Made by a program: the position numbers and the translations under genes. Below are positions 15,026 through 23,830 of a DNA stretch of 64,000 bases, piece after piece. Each line of letters starts with the position of its first letter. Position 1 is the stretch's first letter. Source of the DNA: Longispora sp047121295. GTDB taxonomy: Bacteria; Actinomycetota; Actinomycetes; Mycobacteriales; Micromonosporaceae. Under the pieces are notes generated by a model that saw only the letters and a program-made list of their open reading frames with translations, did no database searches and was not told the origin of the DNA. Location of the stretch: contig NZ_CP139447.1 of assembly GCF_047121295.1 (NCBI RefSeq), forward strand, positions 6,634,001-6,698,000, written 5' to 3'.

Positions 15026-15817
15026 TCAGAGGTTGTGTCTGGCTCGGAGGATCGCGGCGGTTGCGGCGTCGGCCGGCAGGAATGCCTCCAGGTGCAGTTC
15101 GGCGAGGGTGACGTCCACGGCCGTGGCGAACGACGTCAGCGTGGTGAGCAGCCGCAGCTCGCCGTCGGCGGTGCGCAGCCGGAGCGGGACGGCGAAGCCG
15201 AGGTGGTCGGGGCCGGGCGGGGCGGCCGGGGGCAGGTAGGTTTCCAGCTCGGCGCGGAGGGCGTCCAGGGCCGGGTCGGGGCTGCGCAGGGCCCGGCCGC
15301 GCAGGCTCTCGACGATGTGCCGGCCCCAGTCGGCGAGGTTCACGACGCGGCGGGCCATGCCGTCGGGGTGCAGGGCGAGGCGCAGGACGTTGACCGGCGG
15401 CTTCAGCAGGGCCGGCGACACGCCCTCGGTGAGGACCGACAGCGCGCTGTTCGCGGCGATGAGTTCGCCGTGCGGGCCGGCGACGACCGCCGGGTAGGGC
15501 AGGTGGCCGTCGAGGATGCTGTCCAGCGCCTCGCGGACCGGGCGGAGCAGGGGCGCGTCGAGCCGGGACTCGGCGAACAGCGGGGCGTAGCCGGCGGCGT
15601 GCAGGAGGGCGTTGCGTTCGCGCAGGGTGAGGCCCAGGGACTCGGCGAGCCGGACCACGATCTCCCGGCCGGGGCGGGACCGGCCGCGTTCCATGAAGCT
15701 CAGGTGCCGCTGGGTGGTGCCGGCCCGGAGCGCGAGTTCGAGCTGGCTGACCTTGCGGGCGGTGCGCCAGCGGCGCAACTCGCCGGGGAAAGCGTCCTGC
15801 CGCACGTCGGTGTCCAC
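15026..15817 (-). CDS. XRE-family regulator with MmyB-like ligand-binding domain
   Basis: About 263 residues. The N-terminal 65 residues are a Cro/C1 helix-turn-helix (FPGELRRWRTARKVSQLELALRAGTTQRHLSFMERGRSRPG), and the rest is the MmyB-like domain (LPYPAVVAGPHGELIAANSA, LRLALHPDGMARRVVNL). I chose GTG 15817; GTG 15805, 11 nt after a G-run, is an alternative. Regulators of this family usually sit divergent to the oxidoreductase they control, which fits the SnoaL/dehydrogenase pair here. Confidence 0.85.
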   Translation of the reverse strand: MDTDVRQDAFPGELRRWRTARKVSQLELALRAGTTQRHLSFMERGRSRPGREIVVRLAESLGLTLRERNALLHAAGYAPLFAESRLDAPLLRPVREALDSILDGHLPYPAVVAGPHGELIAANSALSVLTEGVSPALLKPPVNVLRLALHPDGMARRVVNLADWGRHIVESLRGRALRSPDPALDALRAELETYLPPAAPPGPDHLGFAVPLRLRTADGELRLLTTLTSFATAVDVTLAELHLEAFLPADAATAAILRARHNL

Positions 15818-15933
15818 CCCCCAGTTGTAGCTGATCTTGGTTCGGGGCGATACCTCGCGGGGAATTGCCGGCCCCTTGCACCCCGGACATGATCGTTTGC
15901 AGGGCCGCACGGAGCGGCGCGACAGGGGGAGAT

Positions 15934-16263
15934 ATGAGCACCGCCGACGTCATCCGCCGGTACAACGACGTGTTCCAGCTGCACGATGCCGCCGCGCTCG
16001 ACGCGCTGATCGCCGAGGACTGCGTCATCGAGAACATCGACGGCACCCGCACCGAGGGCAGGGCCGCCTGCGTGGCGTGGTGGACGGCGATCGCCGAGAA
16101 CCGCGAGGCGCGCTTCGAGATCGAGGACGTCTTCGTCGCCGGCGAGCAGGCCGCGATCCGCTGGACGTACGTCCACCCGGGCGGCTCCAACCGGGGCGTG
16201 AACCTGATGCGGGTCCGCGACGGGCTGATCGTCGAGGGCCTCGGCTACACCAAGAGCGCCTGA
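15934..16263 (+). CDS. SnoaL-like/NTF2-fold protein
   Basis: The ATG at 15934 follows GGGGGAG and gives 109 residues. The pattern VIRRYNDVFQLHDAAALDALIAEDCVIEN, then WTAIAENREARFEIEDVF and a final β-rich WTYVHPGG, is the cone-like NTF2/SnoaL fold used by small-molecule cyclases, isomerases and binding proteins. Its stop overlaps the start of the dehydrogenase (TGATG), so the two are one operon facing the XRE regulator. The substrate is unknown. Confidence 0.75.
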   Translation: MSTADVIRRYNDVFQLHDAAALDALIAEDCVIENIDGTRTEGRAACVAWWTAIAENREARFEIEDVFVAGEQAAIRWTYVHPGGSNRGVNLMRVRDGLIVEGLGYTKSA

Positions 16264-17279
16264 TGCGTACCTACTATCTGGACGGTCTCGGCTCGTTCGA
16301 GGGCATCGTCGCCCGGGACGCCCCGGAGCCCACGCCCGGCCCGACCGGCATCGTCGTGCGGGTGCGCGCCGTGGCCCTCAACCGGCGCGACGTGGCCATC
16401 GTCAACGGCACCTACCCGCTGCCGTCCGTGCCCGGCGTGATCCCGGTCAGCGACGGGGCCGGCGAGGTGGTGGCCGTGGGGCCGGAGGTGACCCGGTTCA
16501 GGGTCGGCGACCGGGTGGTCGGCAGCTACTTCGCGAAATGGCTCGACGGCCGGCTGAACATCGGGCTGATCGACCAGCTGGGCTGCACCCTGGACGGGAT
16601 GCTCACGGAGTACGCGCTGCTCGACCAGGACTGGGCCGCGCTCGTCCCCGACCACCTGACCTGGGCCGAGGCCGCCAGCCTGCCGTGCTCGGGCACCACG
16701 GCCTGGAACTCCCTGACCGGCGGGGAACCGCTGCTGCCCGGCCAGACGGTGCTCACGCTGGGCACGGGCGCGGTGTCGCTGGCCGCCGTGCAGTTCGCGA
16801 AGCTGATGGGGGCCACGGTCATCTCGACCACGTCGAGCGACGCCAAGGGTGACCGGCTGCGGGCGCTGGGCGCCGACCACGTCGTGAACTACGCGACCAC
16901 CCCCGACTGGGGCCGCGCGGTCCGCGAGCTGACCGGCGGGGCGGGGGTCGACCTGGTCGTGGAGACCAACGGGCCGAAGACCATCGAGCAGTCGATGCGG
17001 GCGGCGGGGCTGTACGGACAGGTCGTGCTCCTGATCACCGGCAGCGCGTCGAGGCCGGGGATCGAGATCTCGAATGCGGCGTACGCGTCGAGCATGGCCA
17101 CGATCCGCCGGGTGTTCGTGGGCAGCCGGGCGCACCTGGAGACCATGCTGGCGGCGGTGGCCGCGCACGGGCTGCGGCCGGTGGTGGACAGGGAGTTCGA
17201 CTACGACGACGTGCACGAGGCGTACCGGTACTTCGACAAGGCGAGCGGGTTCGGGAAGGTGGTCGTGCGGGTCGGGTGA
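16263..17279 (+). CDS. Zinc-free MDR alcohol dehydrogenase/quinone oxidoreductase-like
   Basis: A 338-residue medium-chain dehydrogenase/reductase. It has the GroES-like N-terminal domain (LNRRDVAIVNGTYP, PVSDGAGEVVAVG) and a Rossmann domain (LTLGTGAVSLAAVQFAKLMGA, LRALGADHVVNY, GGAGVDLVVETNG). The zinc-binding Cys residues of classical alcohol dehydrogenases are not in place, so it belongs with the quinone-reductase/enone-reductase side of the family. It is co-translated with the SnoaL-like gene. Confidence 0.85.
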   Translation: MRTYYLDGLGSFEGIVARDAPEPTPGPTGIVVRVRAVALNRRDVAIVNGTYPLPSVPGVIPVSDGAGEVVAVGPEVTRFRVGDRVVGSYFAKWLDGRLNIGLIDQLGCTLDGMLTEYALLDQDWAALVPDHLTWAEAASLPCSGTTAWNSLTGGEPLLPGQTVLTLGTGAVSLAAVQFAKLMGATVISTTSSDAKGDRLRALGADHVVNYATTPDWGRAVRELTGGAGVDLVVETNGPKTIEQSMRAAGLYGQVVLLITGSASRPGIEISNAAYASSMATIRRVFVGSRAHLETMLAAVAAHGLRPVVDREFDYDDVHEAYRYFDKASGFGKVVVRVG

Positions 17280-17301
17280 GGCTCCCGGGGGTCCGGGAGC
17301 C
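17280..17301. terminator. Hairpin between convergent genes
   Basis: GGCTCCC (17280-17286) pairs with GGGAGCC (17295-17301) just after the dehydrogenase stop and 9 bp before the amidase stop on the other strand. There is no T-run; it probably ends transcription from both sides. Confidence 0.45.
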
Positions 17302-17309
17302 CCCGGGGC

Positions 17310-17975
17310 CTAGCCCAGCACCTTCGCCACGGCCGTCCGCAGCGCCGGCAGCTTCGCGTACAGCGCGTCGCCCGGGCACTCCGTCGCGTTGAAGTCCCGG
17401 TGCCCCCGGATCGCCACCTTCGGGTCCAGGCCGTACTGGTCGCACAGGTACGCGCACAGCTTCACCAGCGCGTTCCACTGCGCGGCCGGCGGCAGCACCG
17501 AGGTGTAGTGCCCCTCGTTCTCGATCCCGATCGTGTGGTCGTTGTGCCCGGACACCTGCGCGCCCTGCACCAGCTTGTGTTGCGCCACCGACGGCAGCGT
17601 CTTGTCCCGGCCCTCCAGCAGGTACCCGCCGCGCGAGTTCGTGAAGTGCTGGCCGACGTCGTCCCAGCCGTTGGTGTCCATGTGGTGGTTCTGGATCGAC
17701 CTCGACAGCGACTTGGCGTGCGCCAGGGAGTAGTCCGTGGTGTTCGCGGTGTCGGTGTGGTGCACCACGATCCGGTCCGGCTTGCGGTTGAGCACCGTGG
17801 TCGGGTGCTTCGGGGCCCGCGCGCCCCACTGGGCGCGGGTCAGGATGGTCGGCTTCGCGACCGCCGATGCGGCCTGCGCCGTCGAGGCGGTGCCGACGAC
17901 CAGCAGTCCGCTGGCGGCCACCGCGAGACCTGTTCCGGTGTACTTGAGGAGCGCGCGTCGGGAGATGTCAGTCAT
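17310..17975 (-). CDS. Tat-exported N-acetylmuramoyl-L-alanine amidase (PGRP type)
   Basis: A 221-residue exported enzyme. Residues 5-11 (SRRALLK) are a twin-arginine motif, followed by a hydrophobic core and AQA cleavage site near residue 35. The mature part is an Amidase_2/PGRP domain: TRAQWGAR, IVVHHTD (zinc ligand His 72 or 73), HNDHTIGIENEGHY, and RGHRDFNATECPGD (ligands His192 and Cys200). It should cut the lactyl-amide bond of peptidoglycan outside the cell. The ATG lies only 9 nt after a -10-like TACGTT that follows 11-bp direct repeats, suggesting a leaderless, SARP-controlled transcript. Confidence 0.9.
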   Translation of the reverse strand: MTDISRRALLKYTGTGLAVAASGLLVVGTASTAQAASAVAKPTILTRAQWGARAPKHPTTVLNRKPDRIVVHHTDTANTTDYSLAHAKSLSRSIQNHHMDTNGWDDVGQHFTNSRGGYLLEGRDKTLPSVAQHKLVQGAQVSGHNDHTIGIENEGHYTSVLPPAAQWNALVKLCAYLCDQYGLDPKVAIRGHRDFNATECPGDALYAKLPALRTAVAKVLG

Positions 17976-17982
17976 GGCCCGA

Positions 17983-18015
17983 AACGTAGGAGCGGGCGCT
18001 GAACGTCCGCTGAAC
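17983..18015 (-). promoter_or_regulatory. SARP-type 11-bp direct repeats and -10 box of the amidase gene
   Basis: On the minus strand GTTCAGC occurs twice, at 18015-18009 and 18004-17998, exactly 11 bp apart. After 9 nt comes TACGTT (17988-17983), a good -10. SARP regulators of the AfsR/ActII-ORF4 type bind heptamer repeats with 11-bp period placed about 8 bp from the -10. The same arrangement is found before the P60-like gene at 21304. Confidence 0.65.
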
Positions 18016-18158
18016 GTACCGCGCGCGCCGTAACCGTTTCCGCGCGTACCGCACTGGTATGACCTGATGGATCAACCTGGTGCGGGATTCGCCCGCCCCG
18101 CTCCGCCCGTAGTGTCCGGTTTGACGTTCAGGACGCGCGCGAGCCGAGTGGGGTCACA

Positions 18159-21100
18159 GTGGATGTTCGGATGCTCGGTCCCTTCGAGCTGGTGTCCGGA
18201 ACGGACCGGCTGGCCCTCGGCGGTCCCCGGCGGCGGGCCACGATGGCGTTGCTCGCCGTGCGGGCCGGCACCGTGGTCTCCGTCGACCAGATCATCGACG
18301 GGGTGTGGGGCGACACCGCGCCGCCGGGCGTCCGGAACCAGATCCAGGTGTACGTGTCGGCGCTGCGCGCCCTCCTCACCGGCCAGGGCGAGCCCCGGGA
18401 CCTGATCCAGACCCACCCGGGCGGCTACCTGTTCCGCCCCCGGCGGGAGTCGGTGGACCTGCGGCTGTTCGAGGACCGGGTGGCCGCCGCCGACGGCGCG
18501 CTGACCCGGGGCGGTCTCGGGGAGGCCGGCGGGCTGCTCCGCGAGGCCCTGGCGCTGTGGCGGGGGCCGGCGCTGGGCGGGGTGACCGGCCGGTTCGCGG
18601 AGACCGAGGCCGCCCGGCTCGCCGAGCGGCGGATCACCGTGATCGAGCAGCGGCTCGACATCGACCTGGCGCTCGGCCGGCACCCGGCGCTGGTGTCGGA
18701 GCTGGTGAACCTGGTCGATGAATACCCATTGAGAGAGGTCCTGCGGGCCCGGCTGATGCTCGCCCTCTACCTCGGCGACCGCACGGCAGAGGCGCTGTCG
18801 GTCTACCGGGACGCCCGGGCCACGCTCGTCGAGGAGCTGGGCATCGAGCCCGGTACCCGGCTGCGGGAGATGGAACAGGCCATCCTGCGCGGCGACCGGC
18901 CGGCGGAGTTGGCCGAGCGGTGGCTGACCGACGCGCGGCTGGCGGCCCCGGCGCCCGCCCCGCCGCCGGCCGTGGCCCGGCGGGCTGCGCACCTGCCCGC
19001 CGACCTGGCCGACTTCGTGGGCCGGCACGCCGAGATCGCGGCCGCCGTGGCGACCCTCGGCGGTACCGGGCCGGCGCCGGCGACCCTGGTCATCGTCGGC
19101 CAACCGGGGATGGGCAAGACGTCGCTCGCCGTGCACCTCGGGCACCGGGTCCGCGACCAGTACCCGGACGGCCAGCTGTACGTGAACCTGCGCGGCCCGC
19201 AGTCAGACCCGGAGACCGTGCTCGGCTACTTCCTCCGCGCCCTCGGCCGGACCGGCCCGCTGCCCGACAACCTGGCCGAACGCAGCGCCCTCTACCGCTC
19301 GGCGCTGGCCGACCAGCGGGTCCTCGTGGTGCTCGACGACGCGGCCTCCGAGCGGCAGGTCCGGCCGCTGCTCCCCGGCAGCGGCACGTGCGCGGTCCTG
19401 GTCACCAGCCGGGCGAACCTGGCCGGGCTGGGCACCCACCGCCTGGTGCTGGAGCCGCTGGGCGAGGAGTACGCGCTGACCCTGCTCGCCGGGGTCGTCG
19501 GCCGGGACCGGGTGACCGCCGAACTCGACGCGGCCGGGGAGATCGTGCACCTGTGCGGCTATCTCCCCCTGGCCGTGCAGATCGCGGCCGTCCGGCTGGC
19601 CACCCGACCGCACTGGAACCTGGAACGACTCGCCCGGGCGCTGCGCGACGAGCACCGCCGGCTCGACGAGCTGGCCGTCGGCGACCTGGAGATCCGGGCC
19701 AGCCTGGCGCTGAGCTACGAGGGCCTGCCCGCCGCCGCCCGGGTCGGGTTCCGCCGGCTCGGCCTGGTCGGGGCGGCCGACGTGCCGTCCTGGGTGGTGG
19801 CGGCCCTGCTCGACCTGGGCCCCGACCGGGCCGACGACGTGCTCGACGAGCTGGTCGACGTGCACCTGCTGGAGCCGCACCCCGGCCAGCCCGACGGTTC
19901 GGTGCGCTACCGGATGCACGACCTGCCCCGGCTGTACGCGCGGGAGCGGGCCGAGGCCGAGGACCCGGCCGAGAGCCGGTCGGCGGCCGTGCGCCGGGTG
20001 TTCGACGCGTACCTCGACCTCGCCGGCCGGGCCAACGCCGCCCTGGCCAGCGACTTCGTCGACGCGGCGGGCCCGACCACCCCGCGGTGGACGCTGCCCG
20101 CCCGGCTCGCCCAGGGGCTGTGCGCGACCCCGCTGGACTGGTTCGAGACCGAGCGCGCCTCGATCGTCAGCGCGGTCGGTCAGGCCGTCGAGCTGGGCGA
20201 CGCGGCCACGGCCGGCGCGCTCGCCGCCGCCTCGGCCACCTTCTTCGAGGTGCGCAACTACTTCGACGACTGGCAGCGCACCCACCGGGCCGCGCTGGAC
20301 CTGTGCGCGGCGGAGGGCGACGCCCTGACCGCCGTCCCGCTCCGCCGGAACCTCGGCGAGCTGCACACCATCCAGGACAACTACGACCTGGCGATCGAGT
20401 GCTTCACCACGGCGCTGGCCGACGCGCGGGCGCTGGGCCTCGCCGGGCACGAGGCCGCCTCGCTGGCCGGGCTGGGCTACCTGCGCCGGGTGCTCGGCCA
20501 GTACGGGCCGGCGACCGTGGCGTTCACCGAGGCGGCCCGGCTGGGCCGGGAGCTGGGCAACCGGGCCTGCGAGGTGTACGCGACCCTGGGCCTCGGCGTG
20601 ATCTGCCGGGAGACCGGCCGCACCGGGGAGAGCGTGGCGCACTACGAGCACGGGCTCGCGCTGAGCCTGGCCAGCCCGTACCGGCCGGGCGAGGCCCAGG
20701 CCCTGCGCGGCCTCGGGCTCCTGGCGCTGGACCGGGACGCGCTCGACGAGGCCGAGGAGCACCTGGCCGCCGCCCGGGACATCCACACCGCCTCCGGGGA
20801 CCGGCTCGGCCAGGCGCACGCGCTGCTCTGGCTCGCCGAGATCCGGATCCGACGGGGCGCGCTGCCGGCCGGCGAGACCATGCTCGCCTGGTGCCTGCTC
20901 GTGTACCGCGAGCACGACAACGCGTTCGGCCAGGCCCTGACGCTGCGCCGGCTCGGGTCGGCGCACCTGACCGCCGGCCGGGTCGACTCGGCCCGCGGTT
21001 CGCTGACCGAGGCGGTCCGGATCTGGCGGCGGCTGCGGTCCCCGTACTGGCTCGCGGACTCCCTCGACGTGCTGGTGGCCGTGGAGGACCGGCGCGGGGA

Positions 21101-21215
21101 CGACGCGGCGGCGAACAGCGCCCGGCAGGAGGCCCGCCGGCTGCGCGCGGCGCTGCGGGCCGAGGCGGGCACCGTGCCGCCGAACACGGGGGTACCGGGC
21201 ACGAAGGTGCGCTGA
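18159..21215 (+). CDS. AfsR-like SARP regulator with NB-ARC and TPR domains
   Basis: A 1018-residue regulator. Residues 1-95 are an OmpR-type winged helix (MLGPFELVSGTDRLALGGPRR at the start), 96-245 the bacterial transcriptional activation domain (LRLFEDRVAAADGAL, VLRARLMLALYLGDRTAEAL), 275-560 an NB-ARC ATPase with Walker A GQPGMGKTS near residue 314, and about 650-1000 TPR repeats. This is the AfsR architecture: ATP/signal-gated activation of nearby promoters. It lies between an amidase and a NlpC/P60-like gene whose promoters both carry 11-bp repeats, so those genes are its likely targets. GTG 18159 is the start. Confidence 0.9.
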   Translation: MDVRMLGPFELVSGTDRLALGGPRRRATMALLAVRAGTVVSVDQIIDGVWGDTAPPGVRNQIQVYVSALRALLTGQGEPRDLIQTHPGGYLFRPRRESVDLRLFEDRVAAADGALTRGGLGEAGGLLREALALWRGPALGGVTGRFAETEAARLAERRITVIEQRLDIDLALGRHPALVSELVNLVDEYPLREVLRARLMLALYLGDRTAEALSVYRDARATLVEELGIEPGTRLREMEQAILRGDRPAELAERWLTDARLAAPAPAPPPAVARRAAHLPADLADFVGRHAEIAAAVATLGGTGPAPATLVIVGQPGMGKTSLAVHLGHRVRDQYPDGQLYVNLRGPQSDPETVLGYFLRALGRTGPLPDNLAERSALYRSALADQRVLVVLDDAASERQVRPLLPGSGTCAVLVTSRANLAGLGTHRLVLEPLGEEYALTLLAGVVGRDRVTAELDAAGEIVHLCGYLPLAVQIAAVRLATRPHWNLERLARALRDEHRRLDELAVGDLEIRASLALSYEGLPAAARVGFRRLGLVGAADVPSWVVAALLDLGPDRADDVLDELVDVHLLEPHPGQPDGSVRYRMHDLPRLYARERAEAEDPAESRSAAVRRVFDAYLDLAGRANAALASDFVDAAGPTTPRWTLPARLAQGLCATPLDWFETERASIVSAVGQAVELGDAATAGALAAASATFFEVRNYFDDWQRTHRAALDLCAAEGDALTAVPLRRNLGELHTIQDNYDLAIECFTTALADARALGLAGHEAASLAGLGYLRRVLGQYGPATVAFTEAARLGRELGNRACEVYATLGLGVICRETGRTGESVAHYEHGLALSLASPYRPGEAQALRGLGLLALDRDALDEAEEHLAAARDIHTASGDRLGQAHALLWLAEIRIRRGALPAGETMLAWCLLVYREHDNAFGQALTLRRLGSAHLTAGRVDSARGSLTEAVRIWRRLRSPYWLADSLDVLVAVEDRRGDDAAANSARQEARRLRAALRAEAGTVPPNTGVPGTKVR

Positions 21216-21225
21216 ACGCCCGGCC

Positions 21226-21269
21226 GGTCAGCCGTCGTTCAGTGTCCGATCAGGACCGTCGACCAGGGT
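21226..21269 (+). promoter_or_regulatory. SARP-type triple 11-bp direct repeats before the P60-like gene
   Basis: GGTCAGC (21226), GTTCAGT (21237) and GATCAGG (21248) are spaced exactly 11 bp apart. Nine bases after the last one comes CAGGGT (21264-21269), a -10-like TANNNT variant. Repeat type, period and 9-nt gap match the amidase promoter at 17983-18015. Confidence 0.65.
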
Positions 21270-21303
21270 TGTTCCCGACACAACGACCCACCTGGAGGAC
21301 GTC

Positions 21304-21873
21304 ATGATCCGTAAGACCCTCACCTCGCTCGCCCTGATCGGGGTCACCGGCGCGGCGATCGCCGTCGCCAGCTTCGGCGGTACGGCCTTCGCCTCGCCCA
21401 CCGCCGAGGCCATCCCCGGCGTCGAGAACGCCTCGATCCTCGTCGCCTGCACGTCCAACGGGCCGGACGAGTCCCACACCGGCGCCCAGATCCTGGCCCG
21501 GGGCAAGTCGTGGATCACCGAGCGCGTGCCGTACAGCCAGACCACCTGCCACCACAACGCGAACGGCACCTACCGGCAGGACTGCTCCGGCTTCGTCTCG
21601 ATGGCCTGGGGCCTGAAGGACTCGCACTGGACCGGCAACATCCGCGAGGTGTCGCACTCGATCTCCAAGCGTGACATGAAGCCGGGCGACGCGTTCTGGG
21701 TGCACAACTCCTCGCACCAGCACATGGGCCTGTTCGTGAAGTGGGTCGGCGCCGCCGGCGGGGCCGCGATCGTGTACGAGGAGAGCCACTCGGGCACCGT
21801 CGCGCACCAGAGCACCTGGAGCGCGAGCCGGGTCGCCGAGTTCACCGCGCTGCGCTACAACCACTACCGGTAG
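21304..21873 (+). CDS. Secreted NlpC/P60-like peptidase
   Basis: The start follows TGGAGG. Residues 1-30 are a Sec signal peptide ending AFA. The mature 159 residues hold an NlpC/P60-like core: ILARGKSWITERVPYSQ, the nucleophile Cys94 in DCSGFVSMAWGL, and His140 in HMGLFVKW. This resembles cell-wall endopeptidases that cut peptide cross-links. It is short, with no extra wall-binding domain. Its promoter carries SARP-like repeats and it lies directly after the SARP gene, so it is probably activated by it together with the amidase. Confidence 0.8.
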   Translation: MIRKTLTSLALIGVTGAAIAVASFGGTAFASPTAEAIPGVENASILVACTSNGPDESHTGAQILARGKSWITERVPYSQTTCHHNANGTYRQDCSGFVSMAWGLKDSHWTGNIREVSHSISKRDMKPGDAFWVHNSSHQHMGLFVKWVGAAGGAAIVYEESHSGTVAHQSTWSASRVAEFTALRYNHYR

Positions 21874-22785
21874 TCACACCGCCCCGGCACCCTGACAGCC
21901 CCCGCTGTCAGGGTGCCGCAGCGCCGCCAGCAGGGCCTCGGCCAGCGGGTGCGGCGACCGGCGCGGGGTGGCGACGCCGATGTGCCGGACCGGGCGGGGC
22001 CCCTCCAGCGCCACCGGCACCACCGCGTCGCCGGGCGGCAGCAGCGCGATCTCCGGGATCAGCGCCACGCCCACCCCGGCCGCGACGAGCGACTGGGCGA
22101 AGAAGTAGTCGGTGGTGGCCGCCAGGATGCGCGGCTCGAAGCCGGCCAGGGCCGCGTACCCGTCGAGAATGTCCCTGGTCTTCGAGCAGCCCAGCACCCA
22201 GCGCTCCCCCGCCAGCTCCGACAGGCGCACCGATGCCCGGCCGGCCAGCGCGTGCGCGCGGGGCAGCACCGTCCACAGCGGATCCTCTTCCAGCGGCTGC
22301 CAGCGCAGGCCCGAGCGGTCGCCCGGCGGAGGGCCGTCGAAGTGGTACGACAGCGCCAGGTCCGCCCGGCCCTCCCGCACCCACGGCAGCGCCGCCTCCG
22401 GCTCGCCCTCCAGCACGGTCAGCTCGACGTCGGGATGCCCGGCCACGAACCGGGTGAGCGCCGCCGGCAGCAGCTTGTGCCCACCACTGCTGAACGTGGC
22501 GACCGTGAGCGCCGCCCGGCCGGCGGTCAGCCGGTCGATCCGCGCCTGCGCCCGACCCAGCTCGGCGGAGATCGCCTCGGCGGCCTCGACCAGCAGCCTG
22601 CCCGGGGCGGTGAGCACGACGCCCCGGGTGCTGCGCTCGACGACCGGGGTGCCCAGGGCCCGTTCCAGGGCGGCGATCTGCTGGGACACCGCCGACGGGG
22701 TGAACAGCAGCTCGGCGGCGGCCCCGCTGAAGCTGCCGTGCCGGGCGACCTCGCGGAGCACCCGGAGCCGCTGGACGTCGATCAT
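21874..22785 (-). CDS. LysR-family transcriptional regulator
   Basis: ATG 22785 follows AAGAGG at 5 nt and gives 303 residues; a GTG two codons upstream is possible. Residues 1-60 are the winged helix (LRVLREVARHGSFSGAAAELLFTPSAVSQQIAALERAL); 88-290 are the effector domain (LTVATFSSGGHKLLPAALTRF). The last residues, HPDSGGCQGAGAV, extend past the usual end. It is divergent from the epimerase-like gene, a 70-bp gap, and probably controls it. Its stop abuts the P60-like gene's stop. Confidence 0.9.
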   Translation of the reverse strand: MIDVQRLRVLREVARHGSFSGAAAELLFTPSAVSQQIAALERALGTPVVERSTRGVVLTAPGRLLVEAAEAISAELGRAQARIDRLTAGRAALTVATFSSGGHKLLPAALTRFVAGHPDVELTVLEGEPEAALPWVREGRADLALSYHFDGPPPGDRSGLRWQPLEEDPLWTVLPRAHALAGRASVRLSELAGERWVLGCSKTRDILDGYAALAGFEPRILAATTDYFFAQSLVAAGVGVALIPEIALLPPGDAVVPVALEGPRPVRHIGVATPRRSPHPLAEALLAALRHPDSGGCQGAGAV

Positions 22786-22855
22786 TAGCACCTCTTAAAG
22801 CCTCGTGAGCAATTCACTACTTCTGCTAACCACCCTAGCCGGGCAGGCTGGCCGC

Positions 22856-23704
22856 ATGGACATCCTCGTGATCGGCGGCAGCCGGTACTTCGGCCGGCTC
22901 CTCGTCGACCGCCTCCTCGCCTCCGGCGCGCGCGTCACCCTGCTCAACCGGGGCTCGGCCCCGCCCCCGCCCGGCGTCGAGCACCTGCTCGCCGACCGCG
23001 ACGACGAGGCCGCGCTGGTCGCGGCGCTGGCCGGCCGGACGTTCGACGTCGTCGTCGACCAGGTCTGCTACACCCCGCGGCAGGCGGAGATCGCCCGCCG
23101 GGTCATCACCACCGGCCGCTATGTGATGACCTCGACCATCGAGGTGTACGACCGGGCCACCGCCGCCGCCCCGCTCCCGGAGAGCGCCTTCGACGCGGCG
23201 ACGTGGCCGGTCGACCCGGCCCTGCCGTGGGATGACCCGGCGTTCCGCGAGGCGCACTACGCCGAGGGCAAGCGGCAGGCCGAGGCGGTGTTCGCCCGGG
23301 AGCCGGCGGCCCCGTTCGTCGCGGTCCGCACCGGGCACGTGGTCGGCGGCGCGGACTTCACCGGCCGCCTCGCGCACTACACCGACCGGGCCCGGGCCGG
23401 CGAACCGGTCGTCGTGCACCCCGCCGCGCAGCCGTCCTCGTTCACCCACCCGCAGGAAATAGCCGATTTCCTGTACTTCGCGGCCACCGGCGACTTCACC
23501 GGCCCCGTCAACGTCCGGTCGCACGGCGAGTTCTCGGCGGCCGACCTGTGCGCCCGGCTCGGGGTGGCCCACCGTGGGCCGGAGCCGGGCGAGGAGGCGT
23601 CGCCGTTCTCGTTCGACCGCTACTACGGCATGTCCAACGCCCGGGGCACGGAGCTGGGCTTCGCGTTCTCGGACACGGCGAACTGGTTGCCGGGGGTGCT
23701 CTGA
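22856..23704 (+). CDS. NAD-dependent epimerase/reductase-like protein
   Basis: A 282-residue extended-SDR-like protein. It begins DILVIGGSRYFGRLLVDRLL, a GGxxxxG Rossmann motif, then has VTLLNRG, FDVVVDQVCYTP, an altered active site region (TSTIEVYD and HYAEGKRQAE giving a YxxxK) and VRTGHVVGGADFTGRL. This matches the group of NAD-dependent epimerase/dehydratase proteins also found in isoflavone-reductase-like families. It probably acts on a sugar nucleotide or small carbonyl compound. Regulation by the divergent LysR is likely. Confidence 0.8.
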   Translation: MDILVIGGSRYFGRLLVDRLLASGARVTLLNRGSAPPPPGVEHLLADRDDEAALVAALAGRTFDVVVDQVCYTPRQAEIARRVITTGRYVMTSTIEVYDRATAAAPLPESAFDAATWPVDPALPWDDPAFREAHYAEGKRQAEAVFAREPAAPFVAVRTGHVVGGADFTGRLAHYTDRARAGEPVVVHPAAQPSSFTHPQEIADFLYFAATGDFTGPVNVRSHGEFSAADLCARLGVAHRGPEPGEEASPFSFDRYYGMSNARGTELGFAFSDTANWLPGVL

Positions 23705-23830
23705 CCCGGAGGCGAGCGACGACAGGCTGCAACCGGGGCAGTATCCCGAAGCGGCTCTACACCTTCTGCGGTACGGCCGTTGCGACCGCGAGGGGACGAC
23801 ACCGCTTGTCGGGTCAACTATGTTGCGTGC

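Noticed and set aside
18920..21307. 795-codon open frame inside the SARP gene
   Set aside because: Plus-strand shadow in another frame; the SARP frame carries all domain motifs.
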